From Rebecca billardiae RCC1528 (taxonomy: Eukaryota > Haptophyta), in contig OZ251235.1 of the NCBI GenBank assembly GCA_965240325.2, positions 310,001 to 374,000 on the forward strand: a stretch of DNA of 64,000 bases, in the 5' to 3' direction. The notes under the pieces were generated by a model that was not told the DNA's origin, made no database searches, and worked only from the letters and a program-made list of their open reading frames with translations. Shown one piece after another: positions 28,177-38,700 of the stretch. Position 1 is the first letter of the stretch. Each line of letters opens with the position of its first letter. A program made the translations under genes and the position numbers.

Positions 28177-28906
28177 GACACGCGCACACGTCTCCGCACC
28201 TGCCACCGTCACAGGCGGGCTCTCGCAAGCCGGCATACCGGCCCCGTTCCCGCCAATCCGTGCCGTGCACGACGAGCTGCGTCCATTGACGACGTCGACT
28301 GTCATTCTCGACAAGTGCAAGCACGCTCCCAGATGCCAGGACATCTCGGCGAACACTTCGACGCGCAGCACCTTGGTCGCAGCCACCGTCTGATGCGCAC
28401 GATCACGATCACGCCTCACGGACGGCGTCCTGAGTACCTTGATGATGGCCACATGTCCCTCGCGTGGCAGCTCACATCGCCGGATCCGGTCGGGCGGCTC
28501 GTTGCCCGGCAGTGCAATGGTGCGAATGGTGACGCTGCTCGGACGCTATCCAGTGACCAGTCGGAGTCTCGGAGACCGTGCCGGCTGCCGCTGATGTGCC
28601 GCGCTGCGGCGCGCGCTCGGCACGATTGATCGTCATATCACTCATCACTCGATCATCACAGATCACTCGTACTAGTACTACTCATCAGGTCCGCCGGCCT
28701 GTGCAGCTGAGCACGGCCTCGCGCTCGCAGGCGACACTTCACTGGCTTCCGAGCCACGAAGTTCAGTCCGTCCGGGTCAGTATATCTATGTGATGTATGT
28801 CTAGCCGTCCTCGAAGCGCCTGCGCCAATAACCCCATCACATATATATCATATACGCGACACGACCACTAATATTACTGATAACGGCGGCCGAACGCGCC
28901 CGCCTC

Positions 28907-29069
28907 GGGCCCTCACCTGCTTGCGCCGGTCTGTTTTGTGGCGGTGTCTTTGCATGTGCCGCAGCATCAGTGTTTGATGGCGTAGTCATCAATCGCGGCA
29001 CGCCGTAACCAATAAGTGTGCACGTTAATAGAGAGAGAGAGAGAGAGTCGAGAGAGAGAGTAAACTGTA
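28907..29069 (+). repeat. Dispersed repeat F, copy 1
   Basis: It shares GCGCCGGTCTG, TTTGTGGCGGTGTCTTTG, GTGTGCACGTTAA and the terminal AGTAAACTGT with 45280-45384. In this copy a GA microsatellite interrupts the 3' part, and the middle contains an extra stretch of about 25 bp. Confidence 0.75.
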
Positions 29070-29420
29070 ATATAGGAAATATTCTGCTCACTTCTGACGC
29101 GACCCGCGACCTAGCTAGCCCTAAGACTTAAGAATAAGTACATGCACGCACAAGTAAGTAACTACTGTAACTATATATATATATATGTATGTACCACCTC
29201 ATCTGCTTCATCGCCCAGAGCGCGCTAGGCGGCGCGCTCACTCTCCAAGCCCCTCTTCTGCAGCTGCGCGCCGCTTGGCCGGCGCGCGGCGACGCGTACT
29301 ACGACCTCATCCTCATCCAGGCGCCCACGCGGGCGCACGGGGGCGACAGCCGCGGCTGCCGCTTGCCGGAGCTGCTCGCCGCTAGGTCGGCGGGCGGCGA
29401 CATCGACTACGACCTCACCC

Positions 29421-29631
29421 TCATCCAAGTGCTCCGGAAGGCGCTCGGCCGCGGCGGCATCTGCCGTCGCCGCCGCGTGCCCCAGGCCGAGGCGGTGCTC
29501 CATCCCGGCCCCGCTCCCGTAGGGGGGCAGGGCTGCGGGTGGCGCACTGTCTGACCTGGACGGAAGGCGCGGACGCATTCTATGTGTCTGTTGCACTCTG
29601 AGCCTGACGCTTGTCCGATGCTGCCACGTCG

Positions 29632-29633
<2 letters not shown>
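29421..29633 (-). repeat. Dispersed repeat G, copy 2 (inverted)
   Basis: This is the reverse complement of 10594-10820, abutting a TA tract exactly where copy 1 abuts its TA/TTTA tract. Confidence 0.9.

Positions 29634-29723
<90 letters not shown>
29634..29723. repeat. (TA)n microsatellite, about 90 bp
   Basis: A pure TA dinucleotide run starts directly at the end of repeat G copy 2. Confidence 0.98.
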
Positions 29724-29729
<6 letters not shown>

Positions 29730-30026
29730 AAGTACTAAGTAGTCTGCTGATGATATTCGGGCTACTGACTGAGTAGGATAATAAAATTCAGACGACTGAG
29801 TAGGATGAGTAGTCCTGTCCTAAGATTGTCAGGCAAGTCGTGGCATATCGTACATCGCAGTGTCACAGCGTGCGACCGAACTTCGGAGCAGCGCCGCGCG
29901 GAGCCAGCATCACTCTCCAACTCAGGCATGAGCAATCGCTCACGAGTCATGAGTCCGGCGGCTTTCTTTATTAGGCAAAAACAATTGCTGGCCGGCTGTC
30001 GACGCCTGATCGTGCACGATGGCGGC

Positions 30027-31376
30027 ATGGCGGCGACGTGCACGCTGAGTGTTGTCATCATGGCCCAGGCGCTGGCACTAGAACCGCACATGTCGCCAAC
30101 GGACGTGGCGCGGGCCCTCCGTGCTCAGAGTTCCGCGCCGACCGTTGCCATCATTGGTGGCGGGCTCGCCGGCCTCTCGACCGCATACCATCTGTCCACG
30201 GGCTCGCGCCCGGCGATCGCCGTCTTCGATGCTGCTCCACCGGGCAGCGGTGGCGCCTCAGCTGCGTCAGCAGGGCTGCTCCACCCTCTCACGACCCGAG
30301 CTGGGCTCATCTGGCGGGGTGAGCGCTCGTTCGAGTCGGCGTCGGCGCTCGTGCGCAGCACGGAGCGACGTGCTCAGCAGCGCGCGCGCGAGAGTGGGGG
30401 CGCCGCGCCGTCTCTGTGCGCCACGACCGGTATCGTGCGCACCGCGCGCTCGAGCCAGCAGGTGGAAACGTTCACGTCTGCCATGCGGGCCTTCGAGGGA
30501 ACTGCGCTCGACGTGTCTTGGGTCGACACGCCGCGCGTGGCCAACCTCCTCGGCGCGCAGATGGTTCCGTCCGAGTGCGCGGGAGCCGTGTGGTTCCCCG
30601 CTGGGCTGTGCGTGGACACTCCCGCCTACCTCCGCGCGCTGTGGGCGTCGGTGTGCGAGGACGCGCCTGTGGCGGCGTGGTGTCTCGCACACGTCAGCTC
30701 GCTCGATGAGTACGTCGATGCCTTCGACCACGTCGTCGTCGCCGCGGGTGCGGCCTCGGCCGCCATCGCCGGGCTCGAGGACCTTCCATTTGCCCTCTGG
30801 CGCGGGCAGGCCCTGGTGTGGGAGGGTGTGCCGGCCGAGGCGCGGCCCGCGGCTGGCGTGCTTTGCGGGAGCTACGTCGTGCCGCTCGCGGACGGGCGCG
30901 TCATCGGTGGCGCCACGCAGGAGCGCGTCTCCGCGTCGACGTGCACTGAGGACGCCGACGAGCGCAGTGCAGCCGCATTGGCCGAGCTTCGAGCTGAGCT
31001 GCAGGAGCTCTGGCCAGGGATGGCGCGCGCAGGCTCCCCGGCTGCGCGCACGACAGGAGTGCGCGCCGTTCCCCGGCGCTTGCATCTGGGCACTGTGCCG
31101 CTGTGCGGGCGCGTGGAGCTGCCACGCACCGCCACGCCCACCTCTGCTGAGCAGCCGCGGAGTGATGATGCACTCCGCCCCTGCTGGTTTCTGACCGGGC
31201 TCGGCTCGCGCGGGCTCCTTTACCACGCTGAGCTCGGCTGCACCGTTGCCCGCGCACTCGAGCGCGACGACGAGGGCGAGCTCATTCCCGAGACGCGGCG
31301 CTGGCCGAAGCGCGACGACGTCCCGCCGTCAGCGCGTGGCCGTGGCGGTGCCACAAATCCGCTGCCTCCGCGGTAA
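30027..31376 (+). CDS. FAD-dependent oxidoreductase (DAO family), probably organelle-targeted
   Basis: The protein is 449 aa from the ATG at 30027; two more ATGs within the next 22 codons are possible. Residues 1-20 are hydrophobic (CTLSVVIMAQALAL), suggesting a targeting signal. The dinucleotide-binding Rossmann motif is VAIIGGGLAGLSTAYHL (about 40-56), followed by VFDAAPPGSGGASAASAGLLHP, the typical second FAD-contact region of D-amino-acid-oxidase-like enzymes. Later, FDHVVVAAGAAS (about 235-245), a GxxxPLADGRVIGGATQE strand (about 280-300) and the final WFLTGLGSRGLLYHAELG (about 390-407) match the family's closing FAD motif. Such enzymes oxidise amines or amino acids; the substrate is not readable. 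It resembles the plant plastid FAD-oxidoreductase and MnmC-C-like group. Confidence 0.85.
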   Translation: MAATCTLSVVIMAQALALEPHMSPTDVARALRAQSSAPTVAIIGGGLAGLSTAYHLSTGSRPAIAVFDAAPPGSGGASAASAGLLHPLTTRAGLIWRGERSFESASALVRSTERRAQQRARESGGAAPSLCATTGIVRTARSSQQVETFTSAMRAFEGTALDVSWVDTPRVANLLGAQMVPSECAGAVWFPAGLCVDTPAYLRALWASVCEDAPVAAWCLAHVSSLDEYVDAFDHVVVAAGAASAAIAGLEDLPFALWRGQALVWEGVPAEARPAAGVLCGSYVVPLADGRVIGGATQERVSASTCTEDADERSAAALAELRAELQELWPGMARAGSPAARTTGVRAVPRRLHLGTVPLCGRVELPRTATPTSAEQPRSDDALRPCWFLTGLGSRGLLYHAELGCTVARALERDDEGELIPETRRWPKRDDVPPSARGRGGATNPLPPR

Positions 31377-32154
31377 CTAAGCTTGATCTCTTTCTCTGTT
31401 CAGTGACTCAGAACTCGCCACTGGCTGCTTGAACTCCAGAGTCTCCACGGTGTTACACTACCGTACATGATACGCGCCGCCCCGGGACTCTCTGACCGAC
31501 TTGGGAGTCGGCCGAGTCGGCCCATCCGCCCATCGTGGTCGGGGACTCGTCGTCGAGCCGAAGTGTCGCGCGAGATGAGAGATTTGAGGACTCAATGATA
31601 TTGTTTCCGTACGTTCGCGTCTGCCCGTTGTTAAATACCTGTGTAGATAAGCGGTCAGGCATACGGTTTACTATGCTTTCACGTGCGCACTCGGCTCAGG
31701 CACCGATCTGCGCAGCAAGACGCGTTCGTCCGGGCCAGCACTCGGGGAGCCTCATGAGCCTGGGACCGCGCTGCCGCTGGGACAAGGAGGCAGGACAAGG
31801 AGGCAGCAATTCCTTGCGGGACGACGCCCCATCAAGAAGACGTATCAGAGGGTCGGCGTCCCCTCCAAGGACGCCTGTGACGGGCGACCCACCTCCACCG
31901 TCTGCTGGCATGTGCAGCACCCTACGTTGGGCCGCGTGCACGGTCGGCATGTGATCGATCGCTTGCAGTTGGCAAGCAGCGACAAGGAGCGGGGGTTGCG
32001 GACCACCAAGGTGTCCCAAGGCTCTGAGCGTACCCACTGACGACCCGCGCTGGCGGGGCCACCTGCACCGCCACGACGCACGCCAGTGCACGGATTCCCA
32101 CTCGCTTGACCACGCCAGCGCCGGCGCAGCCTGCTGGCCGAAGCGGGCGGGCGC
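31377..32154. other. Intergenic spacer, nothing recognised
   Basis: This is unique sequence of mixed composition. A minus-strand open frame overlapping it (32247-31696) begins at GTG and has no domain-like features. Confidence 0.45.
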
Positions 32155-35100
32155 ATGAAGTACCCCAGCCGGAGCGGTACCATAGCTAGCGGCGGGCAGA
32201 GAGCACTTGAGCTTGATTCCAAGATTCCCTCCCTCATTCACGGCCACCCGCGCGCGCGGAGTGCGAGTACACGGTCGCCTCGGCCGGTCGCGAGGCGCGT
32301 GTGGATGGCGTCGAGGCCGGGCAAGGCGGGCGGCACCGCTGGGCCCACCTCGCCACAGACGATGGCGTTACTCGCACCGCTGGCTTCGAGCTCGCCTCTC
32401 GCGCCATCGAGCGAGATTCACCTCGACGCGGCGGTCGTCAGAACGCTGAGCGAAGTCATCGCGGGCGGCCAAGGTGCGCACTCGCCGCTCAGCATCCAGC
32501 TGGCAGCGTCGCGGTCGCCTGACGCCGGCAGCAGACGACGGCGTGTCGGACCACGAGCTCGGCAGCGCCGGCATAGCGGGAGTGGTAGCGACAGCGACAT
32601 CGACGACGAGGAGGACGACTGGTACTTTGTCGCGGACACCACAGCCAGGAGCTTCAGCGAGCGGCGGATCAGCCGCACGATGCGCAAGGCGGCGCGCGCG
32701 CGCGCCTCCCTGGCGCAGACACTCGGCCCGGCGGTTGGGACGCCGACGAGCCTGGGGGCTGAAGAGGCGGATACGGCGGATCTCGCCCGTGGCCCAAGTG
32801 GCGAGCTGCCCTCGCCGCGCGCGCTGCCGTCACTCCTCAGGCAGCGCTCGGTGGCGGGCGGCGCCGGGCGCGTGTCGCTCTCGCAGGCCGGCGCCTCGCG
32901 CAGCTCGCTCGCGCTGCCCCATCGGCATCCCGTGGGCAGCAAGCGGCTGAGCAGAGCCGTGGGCGTGCCCACGAGCACCGCGGAGGACGCGCTGCCCTTT
33001 GCTCCGGCGCCGTTTGGCCACTCGGCGAATGGACGCTCGGCTGCCACCGCACTCGAGCGCGCTGCGCAGCGCGCGCGCGCAGAAGCGCAGCAAGCGCTCG
33101 CCGAGCTGGGCACCTACGCCGTGCAGGAGGAGGCCGATGCGCCCGCGCCCGCGCCCGGACAGCCGGCAGCCGCCGGCGCGGAGTCTCCACGCGAGGCGGA
33201 TCAGCACGCCGCGCCGGCCGACGGCGGCGGCCTGGGGCGCACTGGCAGCGCGCCGGGCAGCGCACCGGCCGCCCGCCCGGACGAGGCTGAGAGCGGCGCG
33301 CGGCTGCTGCACGCAGGCGCGCGCGTCGCGCCGCAGCGCAGGAGGGGCGGCGGGCAGCTGCAGAGCCTCGACGCGCAGCTGGCGGCGGTGGACGACGGCC
33401 CCTTCGAGGGCTCGGCGAGTGTCTGCCGGCCGATCTCCCCCGCGGAGACGGGCATTCCGAACTTCAGCGCGGAGGCGCTGGGCCATGAGCTGCGCACGCG
33501 GCTGGCGCCCGCGGTGTTTGGCCGCGCGAGCCTGGGCGAGCTCTCGCGCCTCGTGCGCTCGGAGGACGCCGTGCTCGCCCGGTGCGCGCGGTACGCCCGG
33601 CTGTACTCCGCCCACGCGCCCGCGCGCTCGGTGCTCGTCCTCGTGCGCGGCTCCGTCACGCTCGAGTGGTTCGACGGCTGCGTGGAGACGATCCTCGTGA
33701 CGGGTGACGAGGTCCGCGGCTGCACGCACGGCGGCGCGCACGCGTCGCATGGCGGCGCGGGAGCGCAGGCCGCGCCCCACGCGGCGGACGGCGGGGCTGG
33801 CGCTGCCGGGCGCGCCGGCGCCGGCGCGGGCGGCGACGCGGCGGGTGCGGCGTCGCTGCTCAGATCGCCCGCGAACGGCGCCGCGCCGACGCGCGGCGCT
33901 GCGTTTGGGCTAGAGGCCGCGGCCTCGCGCGCGCGCGGCGCTGTGGATGGCGGCTTCGTCCTCCCGCGCCTCGCCACGGCCACCATCTCGCACGCCGCGA
34001 TCGTCCTCCTCGTGGAGCCGTCCGCGCTGCCTGCGGTGCTCGCCGAGGCGTGCGCGCTCGAGCTGCGCTACCGACTGCTCGCGCGCCAGCCGCTCTTCCG
34101 CCAGCTGCCGCCGCGCGTGCTCGCGCCCGCTGCGCGGCTCTTCACGCTGCGCCGCGCGACGCGCGGCGAGGGCATCGTGCTGCAGGGCGACGAGGCGGAC
34201 TCGTTCCAGATGGTGCTGCGTGGCACGGTGAGCGTGCTGTTGCTCACGCCCGAGCGTCGGCTGGTCGAGGTGGCGCGCATCGCGGCTGGCTCGCACGCGC
34301 CCTACTTTGGCGAGCTCGCGCTCTCGGCGCACGACGCGGCCGGCGCCGAGGGCGCGCGCGCGATCCAGCGAATCGCCTCGGTCGTCGCGCTGGACGAGGT
34401 GTGGCTGCTTGTGCTACGCAGGCCGCACTTCCAGCCCGCGCTCGAGCTGATCCCCGACTGGCGCGAGCGCTTTGCGCGCGCGGCCGAGGCCCTCGAGCGC
34501 ATCAACGCGATCCGGCTGCAGCACGAGCAGGAGCGGCAGCTGAGGGCGAGGCTGCACGAGAAGAGCGCACTGCTCGCCGCCGAGCGCGAGGCGGAGGCCG
34601 CGAGGCTGGCGCAGCTGCGCGCCGCGCGCGCGCAGCTGCGCACCGCGGGCGTGCACGTGCAGGAGCGCGGCAGGGCCGGCGGCGGCGCGGAGGGCCCTGC
34701 CGCCGAGCTCTCCACGCCGCCGCCTGGCGCGCTCGCGCCCATGCACGCAGGGCCGCGGCACTGGACGGCGAGCGCTGCGTCTCGGCCGGCGCACGCGCCC
34801 AAGCGCCCCCTCACCATGTTCGTGGCGGGGAGCGCCGAGCACGGCCCCGCCGCGCGGCTCGGCAGCGAGGGCGCGCACGAGCTCCGAGAGCACGCCAGCG
34901 CGGAGGGGCGCGTGCTGCGCACCGCAAGCAGCGCAGAGCAAGGCAGCCCGCCGCCCGCGGCAGGGCGTGCGCGGCTCGGGGCCGTCAGCCCCGTGCGCCG
35001 GCGGCCACACGAGCGGGAGCGGCAGGTGGCGATGGAGACAATCATGAAGCTTGCAGCGGCTGCGCACGCACGTGACGCGCCAGCCGGAGCAGGGGGCTGG

Positions 35101-35235
35101 GCTGCAGCCAAGCAGCATGTCCTCATCCGCGCGCGACAGTCGGCGGGCTCCGCCAGTGCCATCACGGATGCCAGTTGTGCTGCTGCTGCCACCGTCGTGC
35201 CCACCGGTCGTGCCGGTGGCGGCGATGCCGCATGA
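32155..35235 (+). CDS. Large protein with two cyclic-nucleotide-binding-like domains and coiled coil
   Basis: The protein is up to 1026 aa from the first ATG. The ATGs at 32305 and 32362 are alternatives, and the last has the best A-at--3, G-at-+4 context. The N-terminal 450 residues are Ser/Arg/Ala-rich and probably disordered, with an acidic [14 protein letters not shown] patch. Residues about 462-640 resemble a CNB fold ([23 protein letters not shown], then [19 protein letters not shown]), split by an insert of about 70 residues rich in Gly/Ala. Residues about 636-762 are a second, better CNB ([48 protein letters not shown]). The YFGELAL segment is the phosphate-binding-cassette region, but the usual downstream Arg is not obvious, so cyclic-nucleotide binding is uncertain. 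A coiled coil (about 776-832) and a disordered tail follow. No kinase or channel domain is present. Confidence 0.7.
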   Translation: MKYPSRSGTIASGGQRALELDSKIPSLIHGHPRARSASTRSPRPVARRVWMASRPGKAGGTAGPTSPQTMALLAPLASSSPLAPSSEIHLDAAVVRTLSEVIAGGQGAHSPLSIQLAASRSPDAGSRRRRVGPRARQRRHSGSGSDSDIDDEEDDWYFVADTTARSFSERRISRTMRKAARARASLAQTLGPAVGTPTSLGAEEADTADLARGPSGELPSPRALPSLLRQRSVAGGAGRVSLSQAGASRSSLALPHRHPVGSKRLSRAVGVPTSTAEDALPFAPAPFGHSANGRSAATALERAAQRARAEAQQALAELGTYAVQEEADAPAPAPGQPAAAGAESPREADQHAAPADGGGLGRTGSAPGSAPAARPDEAESGARLLHAGARVAPQRRRGGGQLQSLDAQLAAVDDGPFEGSASVCRPISPAETGIPNFSAEALGHELRTRLAPAVFGRASLGELSRLVRSEDAVLARCARYARLYSAHAPARSVLVLVRGSVTLEWFDGCVETILVTGDEVRGCTHGGAHASHGGAGAQAAPHAADGGAGAAGRAGAGAGGDAAGAASLLRSPANGAAPTRGAAFGLEAAASRARGAVDGGFVLPRLATATISHAAIVLLVEPSALPAVLAEACALELRYRLLARQPLFRQLPPRVLAPAARLFTLRRATRGEGIVLQGDEADSFQMVLRGTVSVLLLTPERRLVEVARIAAGSHAPYFGELALSAHDAAGAEGARAIQRIASVVALDEVWLLVLRRPHFQPALELIPDWRERFARAAEALERINAIRLQHEQERQLRARLHEKSALLAAEREAEAARLAQLRAARAQLRTAGVHVQERGRAGGGAEGPAAELSTPPPGALAPMHAGPRHWTASAASRPAHAPKRPLTMFVAGSAEHGPAARLGSEGAHELREHASAEGRVLRTASSAEQGSPPPAAGRARLGAVSPVRRRPHERERQVAMETIMKLAAAAHARDAPAGAGGWAAAKQHVLIRARQSAGSASAITDASCAAAATVVPTGRAGGGDAA

Positions 35236-35774
<539 letters not shown>

Positions 35775-38700
35775 TCATTGTGAGAAGAGCTCGCCACCAG
35801 TCATCTCGGCGAACTGCACGTACCCACGCACCACGCCGTACGCGATCCAGAGCGGCGCGAAGATGAGGAAGCACGGCGTGACGACGCGCCGGCCGAAGCG
35901 GTCGGCCGCGTTGGTCGACTCGTTGCCCAGCCAGAAGCCCACGTACTTCTCGCGCACCAGCTGCGACTCGCGCGCCTTGATGCCCGCGCGGAACTGCTTC
36001 TCGGAGACGCGCACGTTGTCCACCGAGAGCTGCTCGCCCACCAGGTGCATCACGAGCTGCGCGACCGCCAGGTCGTCCAGCCGCTCCTTGGTGCACTGCG
36101 GCACGAGCTCGCGGATCACCTTAATCATCGCCGACATGTTGAGCATGCCGCTCTGCTCCGAGTCGAGCTGGACGAAGATCTGGTGGATCGGGTCGCCGAG
36201 CGTGCCGATCTGCCCGGCGGGGCGCCGGCCGGGCGAGGGCATCGCCCACTGCGTCACGGCCTCGTTCATCGCGAGGAACCGCTGCTTGAGCGGCGAGGCG
36301 GGCACGCGCGAGCCCCGCCGCTCGCTGAGCCGCGAGACGATGCGCTCCCAGTGGCCCACGGCGCGCGCCTCGGCGATGGAGTGCACGTCGTGGTCACTGT
36401 CGGTGCTGTCGGTGCTGCCACGCCGCCTGCCGCTCGCGACTCGCACCTGCAGCCCACGCCGGCCACTGCCGCCCGCACCGCCGCCGCGCGCCTCCGCCCC
36501 CGTGCGCGCCTCCGCCCCCGTGCGCGCCTCCGCCCCCGTGCGCGCCTCCGCCCCCGTGCGCGCCGAGGCCGCCTTGGGCGCCGAGGCCGGCTCGTCAGAA
36601 TCCTCGTCGCTCGACGCGTCCGTGCGGACGACGGCGGGCGTCATGCCGCCGGACGCCGCGGACGCGCCCGCGCCAACGGTGACGGTGACGGGCCCGCAGC
36701 GCACGCGCCGCCCCTGCGAGTCGCCCTCGGCGCCGCCGCCCGCCGCGCCCACGGCGCGCTTGCCGACGGGCTTTGCCTTGGAGAAGGTCGCTGAGGGGCC
36801 TGCGTCTCGCGAGCTCGAGCCTGAGACTGGGCCGAGGTCGCTGCACTCGAGCTCATCCTCGGAGGCGACGCCCGCGCTGGTGGTGGCCGGCGAGGCGAGG
36901 CGCGGCGAGCGTGGCGACGTCGTGGCGCTCGACATCAGCTCGGTCACCGACGTTCGGCCGGGGCTGCGCGGCTGCGGGCGCGAGCTCGCGGGCGCACCGG
37001 GTGAAACCGACGCGGCTGGCACGTCCGCGCTCGTCGCGGCCGCAGGAGTGAGCGCCGGTGGCGCCGCCCCGGGGCGCGCGGCCCCGGCCGGCGCCGCCGC
37101 GGCCGCGCCGCTGGCATCGAGCTGCGCCCGTACGCCGCCCTCCCGTGCTGCGCGCAGGCTCTGCGTGAGCGAGCCGCACGCCGGCAGCGACGCTCGGCGC
37201 GCATCCACCACGCCTGTCGTCGCCGCGCGCGGCGGCAGCTGCACGGGAGGCGCAGACGGCCCCAGCGCGCCCCCCGCCGCGGCGGGATGTACGGTCGTGG
37301 CGCGGCCACGCTCCGGCGAGACGATCGACGGCGCGGACTGCCGCCGCGGCCCACCACTAGAGCCGTCGGCGCCTGGCCCGGCGCCCTTGAGCGGTGCGGG
37401 CGAGACCTTGGCGGAGGCCGCGCACCCGCCGAGCCGGCCGGCGGCCGCGGAGCCGGGATGGGCGCGCACGCCGGCGTGCGACGACGACTCATCGCGCGTC
37501 TTGCTGCCGCGCCGGCGCATGCCGAGGAGCGGGCGGTCGAACGAGAACCGGCGCGGCCCGCTCACGAAGTCGTCCACCGACTGCGACCGCGCCAGCTTGG
37601 ACTGCACGAGCGCGTCGTACACCTGCTGCCTGTGCGCGCGCGCCACGTGGTTGACGAGCGCGTTCTTGGTCTCCACAATCACCTGCTGCTGCTGCTCGAC
37701 CTTCAGCACGGAGGAGATGAAGATGGCGATGACGGTGATGTTGCACGCGGCGAAGAGGAAGAGCATCGAGAGCAGCAGGAAGATGTCCAGCCACGAGCTC
37801 AGCGACTCGGACGGCGGCAGCCGCGCCAGCGCCAGGTTGCGCAGCGTGACTGTGGAGAGGGTGCTGATCGTCATCACCGTCACGCGCGCGGGCACCGCGT
37901 CCGGCGGCAGGTAAAACTGCGTGAAGCCGAGGATCGAGACGATGACCGACGGGAGGATCGTCTCCGCCACGACCGGCACCTGGTGCCGGCGCAGGATGAA
38001 GCTCACCTCGATCGCCGAGTGCCTCGTCGACGAGCGCGCGTCGATGCCTCTCCAGCCGGCCGCGTGCGTGTCCGCGCGCGCAAAGACAGCAAAGCCGTGC
38101 GCGTTCTGCAGGTCGCCCGAGTTGTGCACGCCGAGCTCGGGGGTGAGGCGCACGGCGGTGCTCGGCAGCGTGGCGAAGAGCGTCACGTTGCACCGCTGCG
38201 TGTCGAACGGGTACGCGCCCACGTCGATCGTGCACAGCGTCGTCGCCTTGAGCCTCGACCTGAGCGTGAGGTTGCCTGAGTGGTGCAGCTCGAGGAAGGC
38301 GTCACCCGCACTGCCGCCGCTGCTGCCCGCTGCCGAGCCGTCGCCGCCCTCGAGCGCGTCGAGCGGCTCGAGGCTCACGCCGGGCGTCCACGCCTCGTGC
38401 GCGCGGAGCTCGAGGCTGCGCGGCGGCTCGTGCCCCTCGCCCTCCTCCGCCTCCCCGCCCGCCGCCGCGCCCACCTCCCACGCCAGCCGCGCGTCCCTCC
38501 ACGCCAGCACCAGCCACAGCACGCTCTCCAGCCGGCCCGAGCGGTCGCGCAGAAACGCGTCGTTGATGTGCAGCCCGACGGAGACGGGGATGTGCGCCTC
38601 GGACGCGGCGAGGGAGGAGGCTGTGGGTGGGGCACGTACGTACGAGCGGAGCAGCTCGCGCCGGGTCAGCGACCGCGCGTCCGCTGCGCGAGGGCGCACG

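Larger units (their letters stand above)
28177..30026. other. Intergenic spacer with repeats F and G and two SSR tracts
   Basis: The spacer contains repeat F (28907-29069), a GA run (29032-29062), an internal duplicated segment (about 29255-29325 and 29362-29430, sharing TACGACCTCA and CTCATCCA), repeat G (29421-29633) and a long TA run (29634-29723). An open frame over the duplicated segment (29189-29554) is repeat-derived and I do not call it a gene. Confidence 0.55.

Noticed and set aside
29189-29554. 121-codon frame with two similar DYDLxLIQ segments
   Set aside because: It lies on a local tandem duplication and on repeat G, whose other copy at 10594 is noncoding.
31696-32247. 183-codon minus-strand frame upstream of the CNB gene
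   Set aside because: It starts at GTG, overlaps the plausible start of the plus-strand gene, and has no recognisable features.
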